Part shown: one piece after another, positions 1-9,051 of the stretch
Layout of the letters: each line of letters starts with the position of its first letter
Numbering within the stretch: position 1 is the stretch's first letter
Source: Methanobacterium veterum
Lineage (GTDB): Archaea > Methanobacteriota > Methanobacteria > Methanobacteriales > Methanobacteriaceae
Direction: 5' to 3'
Length of the DNA: 64,000 bases
NCBI RefSeq assembly: GCF_000745485.1
Contig: NZ_KN050694.1
Location: 102,216-166,215, forward strand
Notes under the pieces: generated by a model
The model's input: only the letters and a program-made list of their open reading frames with translations
The model's database searches: none
What the model was told of the DNA's origin: nothing
Translations under genes and position numbers: made by a program

Positions 1-2
1 GT

Positions 3-554
3 AGTATGTACACATTAAATATTAATGGCGCAGTAGATCCTGATATGTGGCAACAAATAGCTGATATGTACCTATTTGGTAAAAACAGGCTTACGGATCC
101 TGATGCAAGAGCAATGATTGCAAATGTGGTTAATCAGGTAAATAAACGTGGCATGATGCAGCTTTCTTCGGATCAAGTTAAGGCATTGAATAAGATCTTG
201 GGATTACCTGAACATAATAACAATCAGAATAATAGTCAGAATAGTACTAATGTGGTAAAAGCTCCTCAGGGAGTGGAAGGAACTTCTGATATTAATGCTG
301 GTTCTTCAGGCGGTTCTGTAGGTGATTCTGGGCCGGCTGTTCAGGCAGTTGCAGCGGCTGCTGATGCAGGCCAAAGTGCAGGTGATCAAGGGCAGACAGC
401 TTATGAAATCTCTAAAGCAGAATCTCAGGGTTCTACAGATGATGAAATGCCATTAGCAGCAGGAATAATAGGAGTTATTTTAATAATTGGCCTTTTGACA
501 GTAGGTTACTTTAAGGGTGGCTTATTGAACTTTTTAGGCTTCTCTAAAAGATGA
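3..554 (+). CDS. C-terminal part of an exported, membrane-anchored FmdE-paralogue (5' end outside window)
   Basis: The frame is open to the left edge, so only the last ~183 residues are visible. The tail has a Gly/Ser/Asn/Gln-rich linker, an SVGDSGP motif, a YEISKA motif, one hydrophobic segment (about residues 150-172 of the visible part) and a short basic end (FSKR). The two large proteins encoded at 1551 and 4937 end with the same module order (SVGDSGPTVSAA, YEVSKA, TM, GFLRK), so this is very probably the end of a third family member. The FmdE domains themselves are not visible here. The role is inferred from the paralogues: a cell-surface protein held by a C-terminal transmembrane anchor. 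Confidence 0.7.
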   Translation, partial: SMYTLNINGAVDPDMWQQIADMYLFGKNRLTDPDARAMIANVVNQVNKRGMMQLSSDQVKALNKILGLPEHNNNQNNSQNSTNVVKAPQGVEGTSDINAGSSGGSVGDSGPAVQAVAAAADAGQSAGDQGQTAYEISKAESQGSTDDEMPLAAGIIGVILIIGLLTVGYFKGGLLNFLGFSKR

Positions 555-555
555 T

Positions 556-577
556 TCCTATTTCTTTTATTTTTTTA
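556..577 (+). terminator. oligo-T terminator
   Basis: T-rich tract with several T runs directly after the stop codon of the first gene, typical of archaeal intrinsic termination. The RBS of the next gene follows at once (GGAGGTGA at 582-589), so read-through into it is possible. Confidence 0.4.
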
Positions 578-602
578 TAAGGGAGGTGAGATTATAAAAC
601 AT

Positions 603-1049
603 ATGAAGATAAGGGGAATACTTATATTTGCAATGGTAATTATGTTAACTTTTTGCGGCACAGTAGCGGCGCACCCTGGTCACAGTACTGAATACCCGGA
701 AGAAATTAATATTACAACCCCAGATCCAACCCCCGGTTCAACACCAGATCAAAGTGGGAATGGGGGGACAATTAAAAGCAGCACAACAAGCAAAAGTAAT
801 ACAGCAGGCAAAAGCAGTGAAAGTAAAGAGGATGATTCAGTACAAACAGAAAATAGTATTAATAAAGATGATAATGATACAAAGATTCAGCCTGTTGAGG
901 AAATCAATGACACTGAAGATAATAATGAAAGCGTTACAAATTCTGGAGATTTAAAAAGCTTTTATTGGGAAATTGCTTTAGCAGTCGTAGTCATAGTGGC
1001 CCTGTTTGTAGCGGGTTTTTTAATTAGGGGTAAATTACATGGCAGATAA
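603..1049 (+). CDS. small exported protein with predicted mature N-terminus HPGH, C-terminal TM anchor
   Basis: The 148-residue protein has a signal peptide (about residues 1-23) whose best cleavage site (V-A-A) would leave His-Pro-Gly-His as the new N-terminus. A Ser/Thr/Asn-rich, acidic, low-complexity stalk follows, then one transmembrane helix (about 124-143) and a short basic tail (GKLHGR). It has a clear paralogue at 8509, which shares the sequence after the signal peptide (HPGH, then YPEE) and the architecture. A free amino-terminal His plus a second His at +4 could bind Ni, Co or Cu, but this is inference. It lies 48 bp behind the FmdE-paralogue tail and is probably co-transcribed with it. 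The ATG at 603 is 13 nt from a strong GGAGGTGA. Confidence 0.65.
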   Translation: MKIRGILIFAMVIMLTFCGTVAAHPGHSTEYPEEINITTPDPTPGSTPDQSGNGGTIKSSTTSKSNTAGKSSESKEDDSVQTENSINKDDNDTKIQPVEEINDTEDNNESVTNSGDLKSFYWEIALAVVVIVALFVAGFLIRGKLHGR

Positions 1050-1550
1050 AAGATATATGTTTGCCCCATTATTTTGATTTAAGATGTATAATTATAGCAA
1101 GTAATTTGCCGCATTTTAATATATTTTAGGGTATTTTCATTAGTAATAATGCTATACATTAACTTTTGACTAGATTTTTAAATGGTAGCTGATGTTATTT
1201 TGACTAAAAGCGGCTATTAATTATTTTAATAATAAATAATCTAAAATTCAGTAATTTTTATCTTATTTAAAAATTTTTATCCTTATTTTAAAACTAATTA
1301 AAGGTTTTTTGGTATTTTAGAACTGTTGTAGTTATTTAATAGTACTTAAAATTAACTATTGTTAATTTGAAAGAGTATGAATGGTTTTAATAATACTTTA
1401 AATTTATTGCAGTGAAAAGTATTAATTTTTCCTGATTTTTATTACTAAAGCTGAGACTTTGAGCTTGAAAGTAATAATAACAAATTAATAACAAGTATTA
1501 AATATAACTGTGCTATAAATTGAGTTTGTCAACAAAAAGGAGGTGAAAAT
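1050..1550 (+). repeat. upstream region copy A (homologous to 4410-4936 and 7973-8508)
   Basis: No gene here. About 500 bp can be aligned by eye with the regions before the genes at 4937 and 8509. Shared landmarks are a TTAGGGTATTT block near 1127, AGTAATAA at 1142-1149, and ATTAATTATTTTAATA near 1216. The operator/TATA block and the RBS and start context (AAAAAGGAGGTGAAAATATG) are also shared. The three copies imply tandem duplication of whole transcription units. Confidence 0.75.
1439..1507 (+). promoter_or_regulatory. shared inverted-repeat operator plus TATA box, copy 1
   Basis: TTATTACT at 1439-1446 and AGTAATAA at 1470-1477 form perfect 8-bp arms separated by 23 bp. A TATA-like AAGTATTAAATATAA lies at 1493-1507, placing the transcription start near 1530. 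The strong RBS GGAGGTG (1539-1545) precedes the ATG at 1551. The same arms and the same 23-bp spacing occur at four other promoters in the window. The 31-bp centre-to-centre distance is about three helical turns, as expected for a dimeric or tetrameric regulator. The regulator is not encoded here. Confidence 0.75.
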
Positions 1551-4409
1551 ATGAAAAATAGGACAATTAAGCGAAATATGGTATTATTGGTGTTAACAGT
1601 TCTATTTACGCTGTTTATTTGTGGTGCAGCGTCGGCTGCAGATTCATCAACTATTGGAGGTAATGGTACTGGTTCCGATTTGAACTTATCTATACAGAAT
1701 AGTACTGATTCTGTATCGCAGTTATCTCCACAAAATAATAGTCATGTAGTAGATCCCATAATCGGCGTGAAAGTGGGTTATGAGTATTCTTCTGATTCTA
1801 TTAATCCAGAAATAACTGTCAAAGATAGCAAGGGTGTGAAAATTAATGTCACCAAGACATATGATATGGCTTTTAAAGGTTATAGGCTGAGCTTTGATTA
1901 TGCTGGAGCTGTAAATGGTACTAAGTTCAACGTCAGCGTTTCTGCACCGGGTTATACTACTCAAAGTCAGATGATCGGCGTGTTTTTTAATTCTGCCAAT
2001 GCTACAGACACTAACCTGTACGGCAGCGCAACTTTCAACATGAAAGCTACTGCTGCTTATAAATTAGGTCGAGAGGTAACTAAAAAGGCAGATCAGCTTT
2101 TAAACTTTTCAAAAGCAGATAAAGTGCTGGTTATAACTACTGCTGGTTTAGCTTATTTAAATGGGACCACAACTGAGGACTGTTTAGAGGGTATTTTAAA
2201 CGGTTCTGGCGGTAAGATCAGTTACGGTCAGGGAAACCTGCTAACATTCCAATCAACTCGAACAGATCCACTGGATTTCTGTTTTGTGGTTATGAATGGG
2301 AATGCACTGACTGCAGCGTTTTTCAAGAATGGTTCATTAACACCAGCTTATAAAGGTACTTTCTCTGCTATCAACCAGACTTTATGGGAGAAAACAATTG
2401 TTCCAAAATTTGGTGATGCTGCATTTGGATATGTCAGCCTGGCTAATGCCTGGAAAGAAGGATTATCAACAGATATACTGAGACAAGCTGCATACCACGG
2501 CCATGTTTGCCTTGGAACCATCAGTGGACAGGCTATGATAAGTCTCCTGCTCAAATATTACCCTCCGGGGGTATATGGAAATACTGGAGAACTGGAAGCA
2601 ACAAGTTACAGGGCAGTTAGTGTGCCTGGCAATTCAGATGATGATGCGTTCATCTATTCCTTAGATTTAACCTCAGGAAAACGTTCTTGGGTGGGATATG
2701 AAACCAGTGGCTCAGGTGCTGCTGACAACATGGTTGGATTCATCCGATGGAATGCAAAAAGCAACAAAGGAACTCTCATAATAATGGCTTTCGATGAAGA
2801 CAAGGTAGTGCAGAAATACAAAAATGCAACCGGTCTTAAAGCTTACTCAGGTATAGCATCCGAGTTAAAATTCAATGCATGGTTAATAAACAAATTAGAA
2901 AAAGACCCAGACTCCCTTGTGGATATACTGTACGTCTTCAATATAACTGCAGAAGTTCACAACAACCTGACTGGAGGAGTAGACTCCAAAAATGTTGTAT
3001 GCGATGCACGTGGATTAGACATGGACTATATATTAGGACTTGGACTGACTAACCTGGTGAACCAGAAAACTGCTACAAATTACGCTACTGGAAAACTAAC
3101 AGAGGCTCAGATTAAACAGATCGGAATAGATGCTGCTAACAAAGCCATTGCATTATTTGCAGCAGACGGCATTACTCTGGAGAAAGATGACCCTAACCTC
3201 ACAGTCTTCACGTCTGCAGGTTATGTACGTGTCAATGAACAGGTAATGGACATGGCCTTTGATGGAATCTATGATGTCTTAGGATCCAGACTTTCCAGAG
3301 CAACATTACTGTCTCAGCACAATGCAAGGTTTAATCCGTTATTCTTCCAGTTCACCCTGGTACAAAATGGAACTTATATCAGTAAAACTCTTACCTACGA
3401 TCCAGAAACAGGTAATTTCACTGTAAAGAACGAATCTACTTGTATAATAGACCAGGTACTCCCGTACGACCCACCATACGATGTCTTAATGGCATGGTTA
3501 TGGCACAATCACGTCTGTGGAGGTAGTTCAACAGGATATTTAATCACTGACTACGTTTATGATAATTTCCCTATAGGAGAAGATGAACAGTACTCTTACG
3601 TATCTACCAATGACATCTGTAGAGATGATATTTTATCATATCTCTTAGGAGTTTCTGCAGGATCTGGAACCTATTATAACCAGCGAATGGAGTCAGCAGG
3701 TAGTGAAGTTGGAATTATCAGTATATACGACAGCAAAACTAAAACCCGAAGAGTAGCTATACTAAATTTGACCAGTCCCAAATTTTCAGGTGGTAACTCC
3801 TATGAAAACTATATAAATCTTTATAAAGTACTCCAAAAACACGACGACTGGAACTCACCAGAGTGTCTTGCGGAGTTAGCGACTATACCAAACCTGATTT
3901 CTGGACCGTCAATAACCAGGACTGTTGATACTTGGGTAACTGAAGAAGAGTGGCAAGCAATCATATCTGGAGGTAGTGGATCTCTCAATGCTCTGGAGTA
4001 TATTAAGAGCTTACCTGTGCGTACACAAGCAGATCTCATAAGTTTACTGAATCAGAATGGTACTCATAATCAGAATGGTACTCAAAATAATAATGGAACT
4101 GCTGTAGTAGAAGCTCCTGATGGAGTTCAAGGCAATTCTCAGGGTACTTCAAGCAGTGGTACTGGTTCTGCTACTGGATCTGTAGGTGATTCTGGGCCTA
4201 CTGTTAGTGCAGCTACTCAGACTGAAGTTACTACTGATGAAGGAACTCCTAGTGCTGGAAGTAATGCTTATGAAGTTTCCAAAGCTTCTCCTAATTCTGA
4301 AGAGTCTGATTTGAACTATGCATTAATAGCTTTAGGAGCTGTTCTCTGTGGAGGACTTCTTGTGGTAGGGTTCTTTAAAGGTAGTATTCTGGGATTCTTG
4401 AGAAAATAA
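1551..4409 (+). CDS. large exported membrane-anchored protein with two FmdE-like domains
   Basis: The 952-residue protein has a signal peptide (about 1-29, ending A-S-A). Then come an Asn/Ser linker and a beta-rich domain from about residue 66 (VDPIIGVKVGYEY). Two FmdE-type (PF02663-like) domains carry HGHVC at 316-320 and HNHVC at 652-656. A Gly/Ser/Asn-rich stalk, one TM helix (about 925-945) and a basic end (GFLRK) complete it. In FmdE-family proteins this His/Cys motif binds a metal such as zinc. Here it would face outside the cell, so a metal-capture or metallo-ligand-binding surface role is plausible but unproven. It has many N-glycosylation sequons (N-x-S/T). The paralogue at 4937 has the same order. 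It lies under the shared operator, and its start is fixed by GGAGGTG and by the conserved leader. Confidence 0.8.
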   Translation: MKNRTIKRNMVLLVLTVLFTLFICGAASAADSSTIGGNGTGSDLNLSIQNSTDSVSQLSPQNNSHVVDPIIGVKVGYEYSSDSINPEITVKDSKGVKINVTKTYDMAFKGYRLSFDYAGAVNGTKFNVSVSAPGYTTQSQMIGVFFNSANATDTNLYGSATFNMKATAAYKLGREVTKKADQLLNFSKADKVLVITTAGLAYLNGTTTEDCLEGILNGSGGKISYGQGNLLTFQSTRTDPLDFCFVVMNGNALTAAFFKNGSLTPAYKGTFSAINQTLWEKTIVPKFGDAAFGYVSLANAWKEGLSTDILRQAAYHGHVCLGTISGQAMISLLLKYYPPGVYGNTGELEATSYRAVSVPGNSDDDAFIYSLDLTSGKRSWVGYETSGSGAADNMVGFIRWNAKSNKGTLIIMAFDEDKVVQKYKNATGLKAYSGIASELKFNAWLINKLEKDPDSLVDILYVFNITAEVHNNLTGGVDSKNVVCDARGLDMDYILGLGLTNLVNQKTATNYATGKLTEAQIKQIGIDAANKAIALFAADGITLEKDDPNLTVFTSAGYVRVNEQVMDMAFDGIYDVLGSRLSRATLLSQHNARFNPLFFQFTLVQNGTYISKTLTYDPETGNFTVKNESTCIIDQVLPYDPPYDVLMAWLWHNHVCGGSSTGYLITDYVYDNFPIGEDEQYSYVSTNDICRDDILSYLLGVSAGSGTYYNQRMESAGSEVGIISIYDSKTKTRRVAILNLTSPKFSGGNSYENYINLYKVLQKHDDWNSPECLAELATIPNLISGPSITRTVDTWVTEEEWQAIISGGSGSLNALEYIKSLPVRTQADLISLLNQNGTHNQNGTQNNNGTAVVEAPDGVQGNSQGTSSSGTGSATGSVGDSGPTVSAATQTEVTTDEGTPSAGSNAYEVSKASPNSEESDLNYALIALGAVLCGGLLVVGFFKGSILGFLRK

Positions 4410-4412
4410 AAC

Positions 4413-4435
4413 ATTTTTCCTTTTTTTTATTTTTT
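4413..4435 (+). terminator. oligo-T terminator
   Basis: Dense T runs begin 3 bases after the stop codon of the 952-residue protein gene; typical archaeal termination signal. Confidence 0.5.
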
Positions 4436-4824
4436 AATGAAAAATATCTTCTTATTCATTTTGATTTAATATGTACAGTTATAAAAGCTAATTTAACAAT
4501 TTTAAACATATTTTAGGGTATTTAATTAGTAATAATATCATATATTAACTTTTGATTATACTTTTAAAGGATAAAAGAAGTTATTGTAACTAAAAACGGC
4601 CATTAATTATTTTAATAGTGAATAATTTAAAATTTAATCATTTTTATTTTATTTAAAAATTTTTGCTGTTATTTTAAAAGAATCTAGGGGATTATTAGTG
4701 TTTTAAAATTGATATATTTATTTAATATTATCTAAAAATAACTAATGCTATTTTCAAAAGATTTTAAACTTTTTAATAAGATTTTAAACTGGGGGTAGTT
4801 AAAATTATTAATTTCATCTGTTTT

Positions 4825-4892
4825 TTATTACTAAAGCTGAGATTTTAAGTTTGAAAGTAATAATAAAAAATTAATAACAAGTATTAAATATA
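4825..4892 (+). promoter_or_regulatory. shared inverted-repeat operator plus TATA box, copy 2
   Basis: TTATTACT at 4825-4832 and AGTAATAA at 4856-4863 with a 23-bp spacer, then AAGTATTAAATATAA at 4878-4892. The geometry is identical to copy 1 although flanking bases have drifted. Confidence 0.75.
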
Positions 4893-4936
4893 ACTGTACA
4901 ATAAACTGTTTTTGTCAACAAAAAGGAGGTGAAAAT

Positions 4937-7900
4937 ATGAAAAATAGGGCAATTAAGCGACATATGGTATTACTAGTGTTAACAGTTCTATTTGCACTGT
5001 TTATTTGTGGTGCAGCGTCAGCTGCAGACTCATCAACTACAAATGGTAGTGGAAGTAATTTAACCAATTCAACTTCTGCAGGTAGTCATCATGTAGTAGA
5101 TCCCATAATTGGTGTGAAAGTGGGTTATGAGTATTCTTCTGATTCTATTAATCCAGAAATAACTGTCAAAGATAGTAAAGGTGCGAAAATTAATGCCACC
5201 AAGACTTATGATATGGCTTTTAAAGGTTATAAATTAAGTTTTGATTATGCTGGAGCTGTAAATGGTACTAAGTTCAACGTCAGCGTTTCTGCACCGGGTT
5301 ATACTACCCAAAGTCAGATGATTGCTGTGTTTTTTAATTCTGCCAATGCTACAGACACTAACCTGTACGGCAGTGCAACTTTTAACATGAAAGCTACTGC
5401 TGCTTATAAATTAGGTCGAGAGGCAACTAAAAAGGCAGATAAATTGTTGAATTTTTCTAAAGCAGATAAAGTATTGGCTATAACTACAGCAGGTGTGCCA
5501 AAATATAAGGGCGTTACCAGCGAAGACTGTATTGAAGGTATCTTGAATGGATCAGGTGGCAAAATAACCTATGGTAAAGGTAATTTGTTGATGCTTCGAC
5601 AGACCGCAACAGATCCTGTTGATTTTGCTTTCATAGTGAAAAAAGGAACAAGTTTACAGGCAGTTGTTTTCTTGAATGGTTCACTGACACCCGCATATTT
5701 AGGCACCATCTCAGAAAACATGACTAAAAAACAGTGGAATACTTACTTTAAGAATGTATCCGGAGAAGATGCATTTGCATTTGCAAGTTTAGCCAACGCA
5801 TGGTCAGATGGTGTTTCTAATGACGTGCTTCGAGAAGCAACTTTCCATGGGCATGTTTGTGAGGGAACTTTAGGTGGATACTCTATAGTTCAGGCCTTGC
5901 TCAAATATTACCCTCCTATAAAGGCAACTTCTGGAGGAGTTGGATCTCCTGGAGATATAACTTCTTATAAAATTATAGGAGTTCCTGGAGGGTCTGATGA
6001 CGATGCAGTAATCTATTTCCTGGATGCTACCCCTGGTAAAAGTGGATACGTAGGATTTGACACCACAGCTACTGGAGCTACTACTAACATGATAGGGTTC
6101 ATTCGCTGGACAGATACTACCTACAAAGTAGTAACCAACGCTGATGGAACTAAATCATACGTAGTTGATGTGCCTGGAACAGGTTCACTTATTATAATGA
6201 CTTATGATAATGAAGCCAATAAAAAAGCTTTCCAAGCTCAGTATAAGATAACTAGCTGGGGTAGTCTTGAGGAATTGAAATATAACACATGGTTGATTCA
6301 AAAGATTAAAAACGATCCTGGAAGCCTTGTAAAATTTAACATGGAACTTACTGGATTGACTGAAGAACAGTACTACTACATAGTAGGAACTGCAACCAAT
6401 GTTACATTCCCTACAGCTGTCAATGCAACTAACAAGGGTCAAACTCGATTTGCAGCTCAAAATGCACATGGATTAGACTTAAAATATATTAAAAGTTTAA
6501 ATTTAGCCAAAGCTACTAGAGCTACTACTAGTACCAGTAACGGATCATTAACATATGATCAAATTAAGAATATTGGTACTAATGCTTCTAATATAGCTAA
6601 AAGTATATTCAAAAAAGAGTTAGGCATTGATCTGGAAAAAGATGATAGAGATCTAGTTGTTTTAACCTCTGCAGGTTACGTTTACCTTAACGGTCAAAGT
6701 ACCGAAGCAGCCTGGGACGGAATATACGATGTTCTAGGTTCAAGGTTAAGCAGATCAACCCTGTTACCTATTCATATGGCAGTATGGAAACCACTGTGGT
6801 TTACATTCGTTTTAAGAGGAGCAGATGGCAAAACCATGAGTACGGTGTACCTGAGGTACGATCCATCCACAGGTAAGTTCTTTATTGGGAACAATAGCGA
6901 GGGTAAACAGGTAAATGATATAGGGCCTGTTGCATTGAACAACGCAACCACGGTAAGTGATCTAAGTACAAATTTCATTCCAGACGGAAACTGGTTCAAT
7001 ATACAGAGCATAGCCAATGCTTGGAGAAATGATCCTGCATTTGACCAGCTGCTGACATTCCTGTTCCACGACCATGCATGTCCTGGAGTACAACCTGGAT
7101 TCTTCATAACAGAATATATACAAAAGAACTATCCTTTAAGTGGTAATCAAAGCTACTTCTGGATGGCATCAAGTATATACTGTAAAGATGATAGTTTGGT
7201 CTACCTTTTAGGAGTTTCTCCAGGAATGGGAACTTATATGGATCAGAGGCTTTCTGGGGAAGAAACTACATCAGAGTATCTCCCTGGTGGAACTGAAGAA
7301 GGAATGATTGTTGTTTGGGATCCAGATACCAAAACTGGAAAAGTAGCTATTGTAAGTTTCAAATGGCCTACCTATAACCTGGACGGTTTAACTACCAGTG
7401 AAGCCCAAAGAGAAGCAATGATTTCTGCTTTCATCAGTATGTATAAAGGAGAATCTAGTCCTTATATTAAAGAGCCGTTAAGTCTCGTTACTTCTCATGA
7501 GACATATATCACAGCACAAGAATTTGCACGGCTTCAAGCCGGCGGAACTAGTAATGAAAGTGCTCTTGCATATGTAAAAGGCCTTCCAGTACGTAGTTTG
7601 TCTGATATATTAAATCAGGGTAATTCCAATAATGGAAGCCAGAATGGACAAAATGGACAAAATGGCAACCATAATGGAAATTCCACAAGTAATTCTCAGC
7701 AAACTTCTAGCAACAGTAACGGACAGGTAACTGGATCTGTAGGTGATTCGGGACCTACTGTTAGTGCAGCTACTCAGACTGAAGTTACCAATCAAGCAGG
7801 AGAAACTCCTGGTGCCCAACAGGGTAATACCTATGAAGTTTCCAAAGCTGCTCCTCAGTCTGAAGAATCTGAGATGAACTACTTGTTAATAGCTATAGGT

Positions 7901-7972
7901 GCTATTCTCTGCGGAGGACTTCTTGTTGTAGGGTTCTTTAAAGGTAGTATTCTAGGATTCCTGAGGAAATAA
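4937..7972 (+). CDS. large exported membrane-anchored protein with two FmdE-like domains (paralogue)
   Basis: The 1011-residue protein has the same plan as the one encoded at 1551: signal peptide (about 1-29), the VDPIIGVKVGYEY domain, FmdE-type motifs HGHVC at 304-308 and HDHAC followed by Pro at 711-715, an Asn/Gln/Gly-rich stalk, the SVGDSGPTVSAA motif, one TM and GFLRK. The first ~200 residues are nearly identical to the neighbour. The middle diverges strongly while keeping the His/Cys motifs, which suggests recent duplication or gene conversion at the 5' end and different selection on the binding domains. A molecule near 105 kDa displayed outside the membrane is expected. Its ligand is unknown. 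Confidence 0.8.
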   Translation: MKNRAIKRHMVLLVLTVLFALFICGAASAADSSTTNGSGSNLTNSTSAGSHHVVDPIIGVKVGYEYSSDSINPEITVKDSKGAKINATKTYDMAFKGYKLSFDYAGAVNGTKFNVSVSAPGYTTQSQMIAVFFNSANATDTNLYGSATFNMKATAAYKLGREATKKADKLLNFSKADKVLAITTAGVPKYKGVTSEDCIEGILNGSGGKITYGKGNLLMLRQTATDPVDFAFIVKKGTSLQAVVFLNGSLTPAYLGTISENMTKKQWNTYFKNVSGEDAFAFASLANAWSDGVSNDVLREATFHGHVCEGTLGGYSIVQALLKYYPPIKATSGGVGSPGDITSYKIIGVPGGSDDDAVIYFLDATPGKSGYVGFDTTATGATTNMIGFIRWTDTTYKVVTNADGTKSYVVDVPGTGSLIIMTYDNEANKKAFQAQYKITSWGSLEELKYNTWLIQKIKNDPGSLVKFNMELTGLTEEQYYYIVGTATNVTFPTAVNATNKGQTRFAAQNAHGLDLKYIKSLNLAKATRATTSTSNGSLTYDQIKNIGTNASNIAKSIFKKELGIDLEKDDRDLVVLTSAGYVYLNGQSTEAAWDGIYDVLGSRLSRSTLLPIHMAVWKPLWFTFVLRGADGKTMSTVYLRYDPSTGKFFIGNNSEGKQVNDIGPVALNNATTVSDLSTNFIPDGNWFNIQSIANAWRNDPAFDQLLTFLFHDHACPGVQPGFFITEYIQKNYPLSGNQSYFWMASSIYCKDDSLVYLLGVSPGMGTYMDQRLSGEETTSEYLPGGTEEGMIVVWDPDTKTGKVAIVSFKWPTYNLDGLTTSEAQREAMISAFISMYKGESSPYIKEPLSLVTSHETYITAQEFARLQAGGTSNESALAYVKGLPVRSLSDILNQGNSNNGSQNGQNGQNGNHNGNSTSNSQQTSSNSNGQVTGSVGDSGPTVSAATQTEVTNQAGETPGAQQGNTYEVSKAAPQSEESEMNYLLIAIGAILCGGLLVVGFFKGSILGFLRK

Positions 7973-7975
7973 AAT

Positions 7976-8003
7976 ATTTTTCCCATTTTTTTTTATTTTT
8001 TTA
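7976..8003 (+). terminator. oligo-T terminator
   Basis: T runs of 5, 9 and 7 immediately after the stop codon of the 1011-residue protein gene. Confidence 0.5.
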
Positions 8004-8396
8004 GTTTATAATGAAAAATAGCATTTCTTCATTTTTATTTAAGATTTATAGTTATAACAACTAATTTACTACTTTTTAACATATTTTAAGGTATTGCATT
8101 AGTAATAATGCAGGATATTAACTTTTTATTAGATTTTTAAAGGTTATCCTATGTTATTATAACTAAAAAAGGATATCGATTATTTTAATAATAAATAATC
8201 TAAATTTTATTCATTTTTGTTTTATTTAAAATTTTTTTGTCATTTTAAAATAAATTAGAGAATGATTAGTACTATAAAAGTTGTTATAGTCATTTAATAC
8301 TATGAGAAAGTAACAATAGTTAATTTTAAAAAATTTAAAATTTGTTAATAAGATTTTAAACTTATGGTAGTTAAAAGTATTAACTTCACCTGATTT

Positions 8397-8465
8397 TTAT
8401 TACTAAAGCATATATTTTAAGCTTTAAAGTAATAATAAAAAATTAATAACAAGTATTAAATATAA
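8397..8465 (+). promoter_or_regulatory. shared inverted-repeat operator plus TATA box, copy 3
   Basis: TTATTACT at 8397-8404 and AGTAATAA at 8428-8435, spacer 23 bp, then AAGTATTAAATATAA at 8451-8465. It would control the 8509-cbiM-nikN operon and so links the operator to a Ni/Co transporter. Confidence 0.75.
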
Positions 8466-8508
8466 CTGTGCTATAAATTGAGTTTGTCAACAAAAAGAAG
8501 GTGAAAAT

Positions 8509-9006
8509 ATGAAAAATAGGGCAATTAAGCGACATATGGTATTACTGGTGTTGGCAGTTCTATTTGTTCTGTTTATTTGTGGCAGTGCCGCGGCACATCC
8601 AGGACACGGTACAGTATATCCTGAAGAAGTTACTTCTGATCAAACATCAGATCAGAGCACGGATAGCGGAACAACAGGTACCAGTGGTACAGGTGCAAAC
8701 ACTAAAAAGAGTACGGGAAGTACAAGCAGTTCAGGAAGCACATCAAGCGCGAGCAGTACAAATAATGGAAAGTCTGTACAATCTGGAACTGTTTCAGGTA
8801 GTGCTGACAATTCTGGAGATCAGTCTGCTGATACATCTGAATCTGGTAAAGTTGCTAATACAACTTCTGATTCAAACACGTCTGATACAAATGCAACTTC
8901 CAAAAATTTAAACAACTCGCCGTGGAACACTGCTGCTATTGCAGTATTTCTTTTAATAGGATTGGGAGCTGTTGGACTCTTTTTAAAGGGCAGTTTATTC
9001 AAATAA
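8509..9006 (+). CDS. small exported protein with predicted mature N-terminus HPGH, C-terminal TM anchor
   Basis: The 165-residue protein starts with a signal peptide nearly identical to that of the large FmdE proteins (MKNRAIKRH...). Cleavage after A-A-A would expose HPGHGTVYPEE. A long Ser/Thr/Gly/Asn stalk, one TM (about 141-160) and a short basic tail (GSLFK) follow. The protein encoded at 603 has the same post-signal motif but a different signal peptide, so this gene looks like a fusion of the FmdE-protein leader with the HPGH body. It is the first gene of the operon with cbiM and nikN (46-bp gap), which suggests a job in delivering Ni or Co to the permease; that role is inference. Confidence 0.7.
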   Translation: MKNRAIKRHMVLLVLAVLFVLFICGSAAAHPGHGTVYPEEVTSDQTSDQSTDSGTTGTSGTGANTKKSTGSTSSSGSTSSASSTNNGKSVQSGTVSGSADNSGDQSADTSESGKVANTTSDSNTSDTNATSKNLNNSPWNTAAIAVFLLIGLGAVGLFLKGSLFK

Positions 9007-9051
9007 TCTTTGTTTTATAATAACATTTAAATTTAAAAAGGAGGTTTTATT

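Larger units (their letters stand above)
4410..4936 (+). repeat. upstream region copy B
   Basis: Non-coding. It is homologous along its length to 1050-1550 and 7973-8508, including TTAGGGTATTT near 4513, AGTAATAA at 4528-4535 and the ATTAATTATTTTAATA block near 4611. Divergence is spread evenly and not confined to one end, while the operator and RBS parts are nearly unchanged. Confidence 0.75.
7973..8508 (+). repeat. upstream region copy C
   Basis: Non-coding third copy of the ~500-bp upstream region. It keeps AGTAATAA (8101-8108), the block near 8180 and the operator/TATA, and leads into the same MKNRAIKRHMVLLVL signal peptide although the gene behind it encodes a different protein. Confidence 0.75.

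Noticed and set aside
754..954. 66-codon frame inside the HPGH gene at 603
   Set aside because: Shadow frame of low-complexity Lys/Gln codons within a real gene; no own RBS.
1050..1550. Insertion sequence in the repeated upstream regions
   Set aside because: No transposase, no terminal inverted repeats or target duplications; homology extends into the signal peptide codons, so tandem duplication explains it better.
8564..8911. 115-codon frame overlapping the gene at 8509
   Set aside because: Out-of-frame shadow of the Ser/Thr-rich stalk; the 8509 frame has signal peptide, RBS and paralogue.
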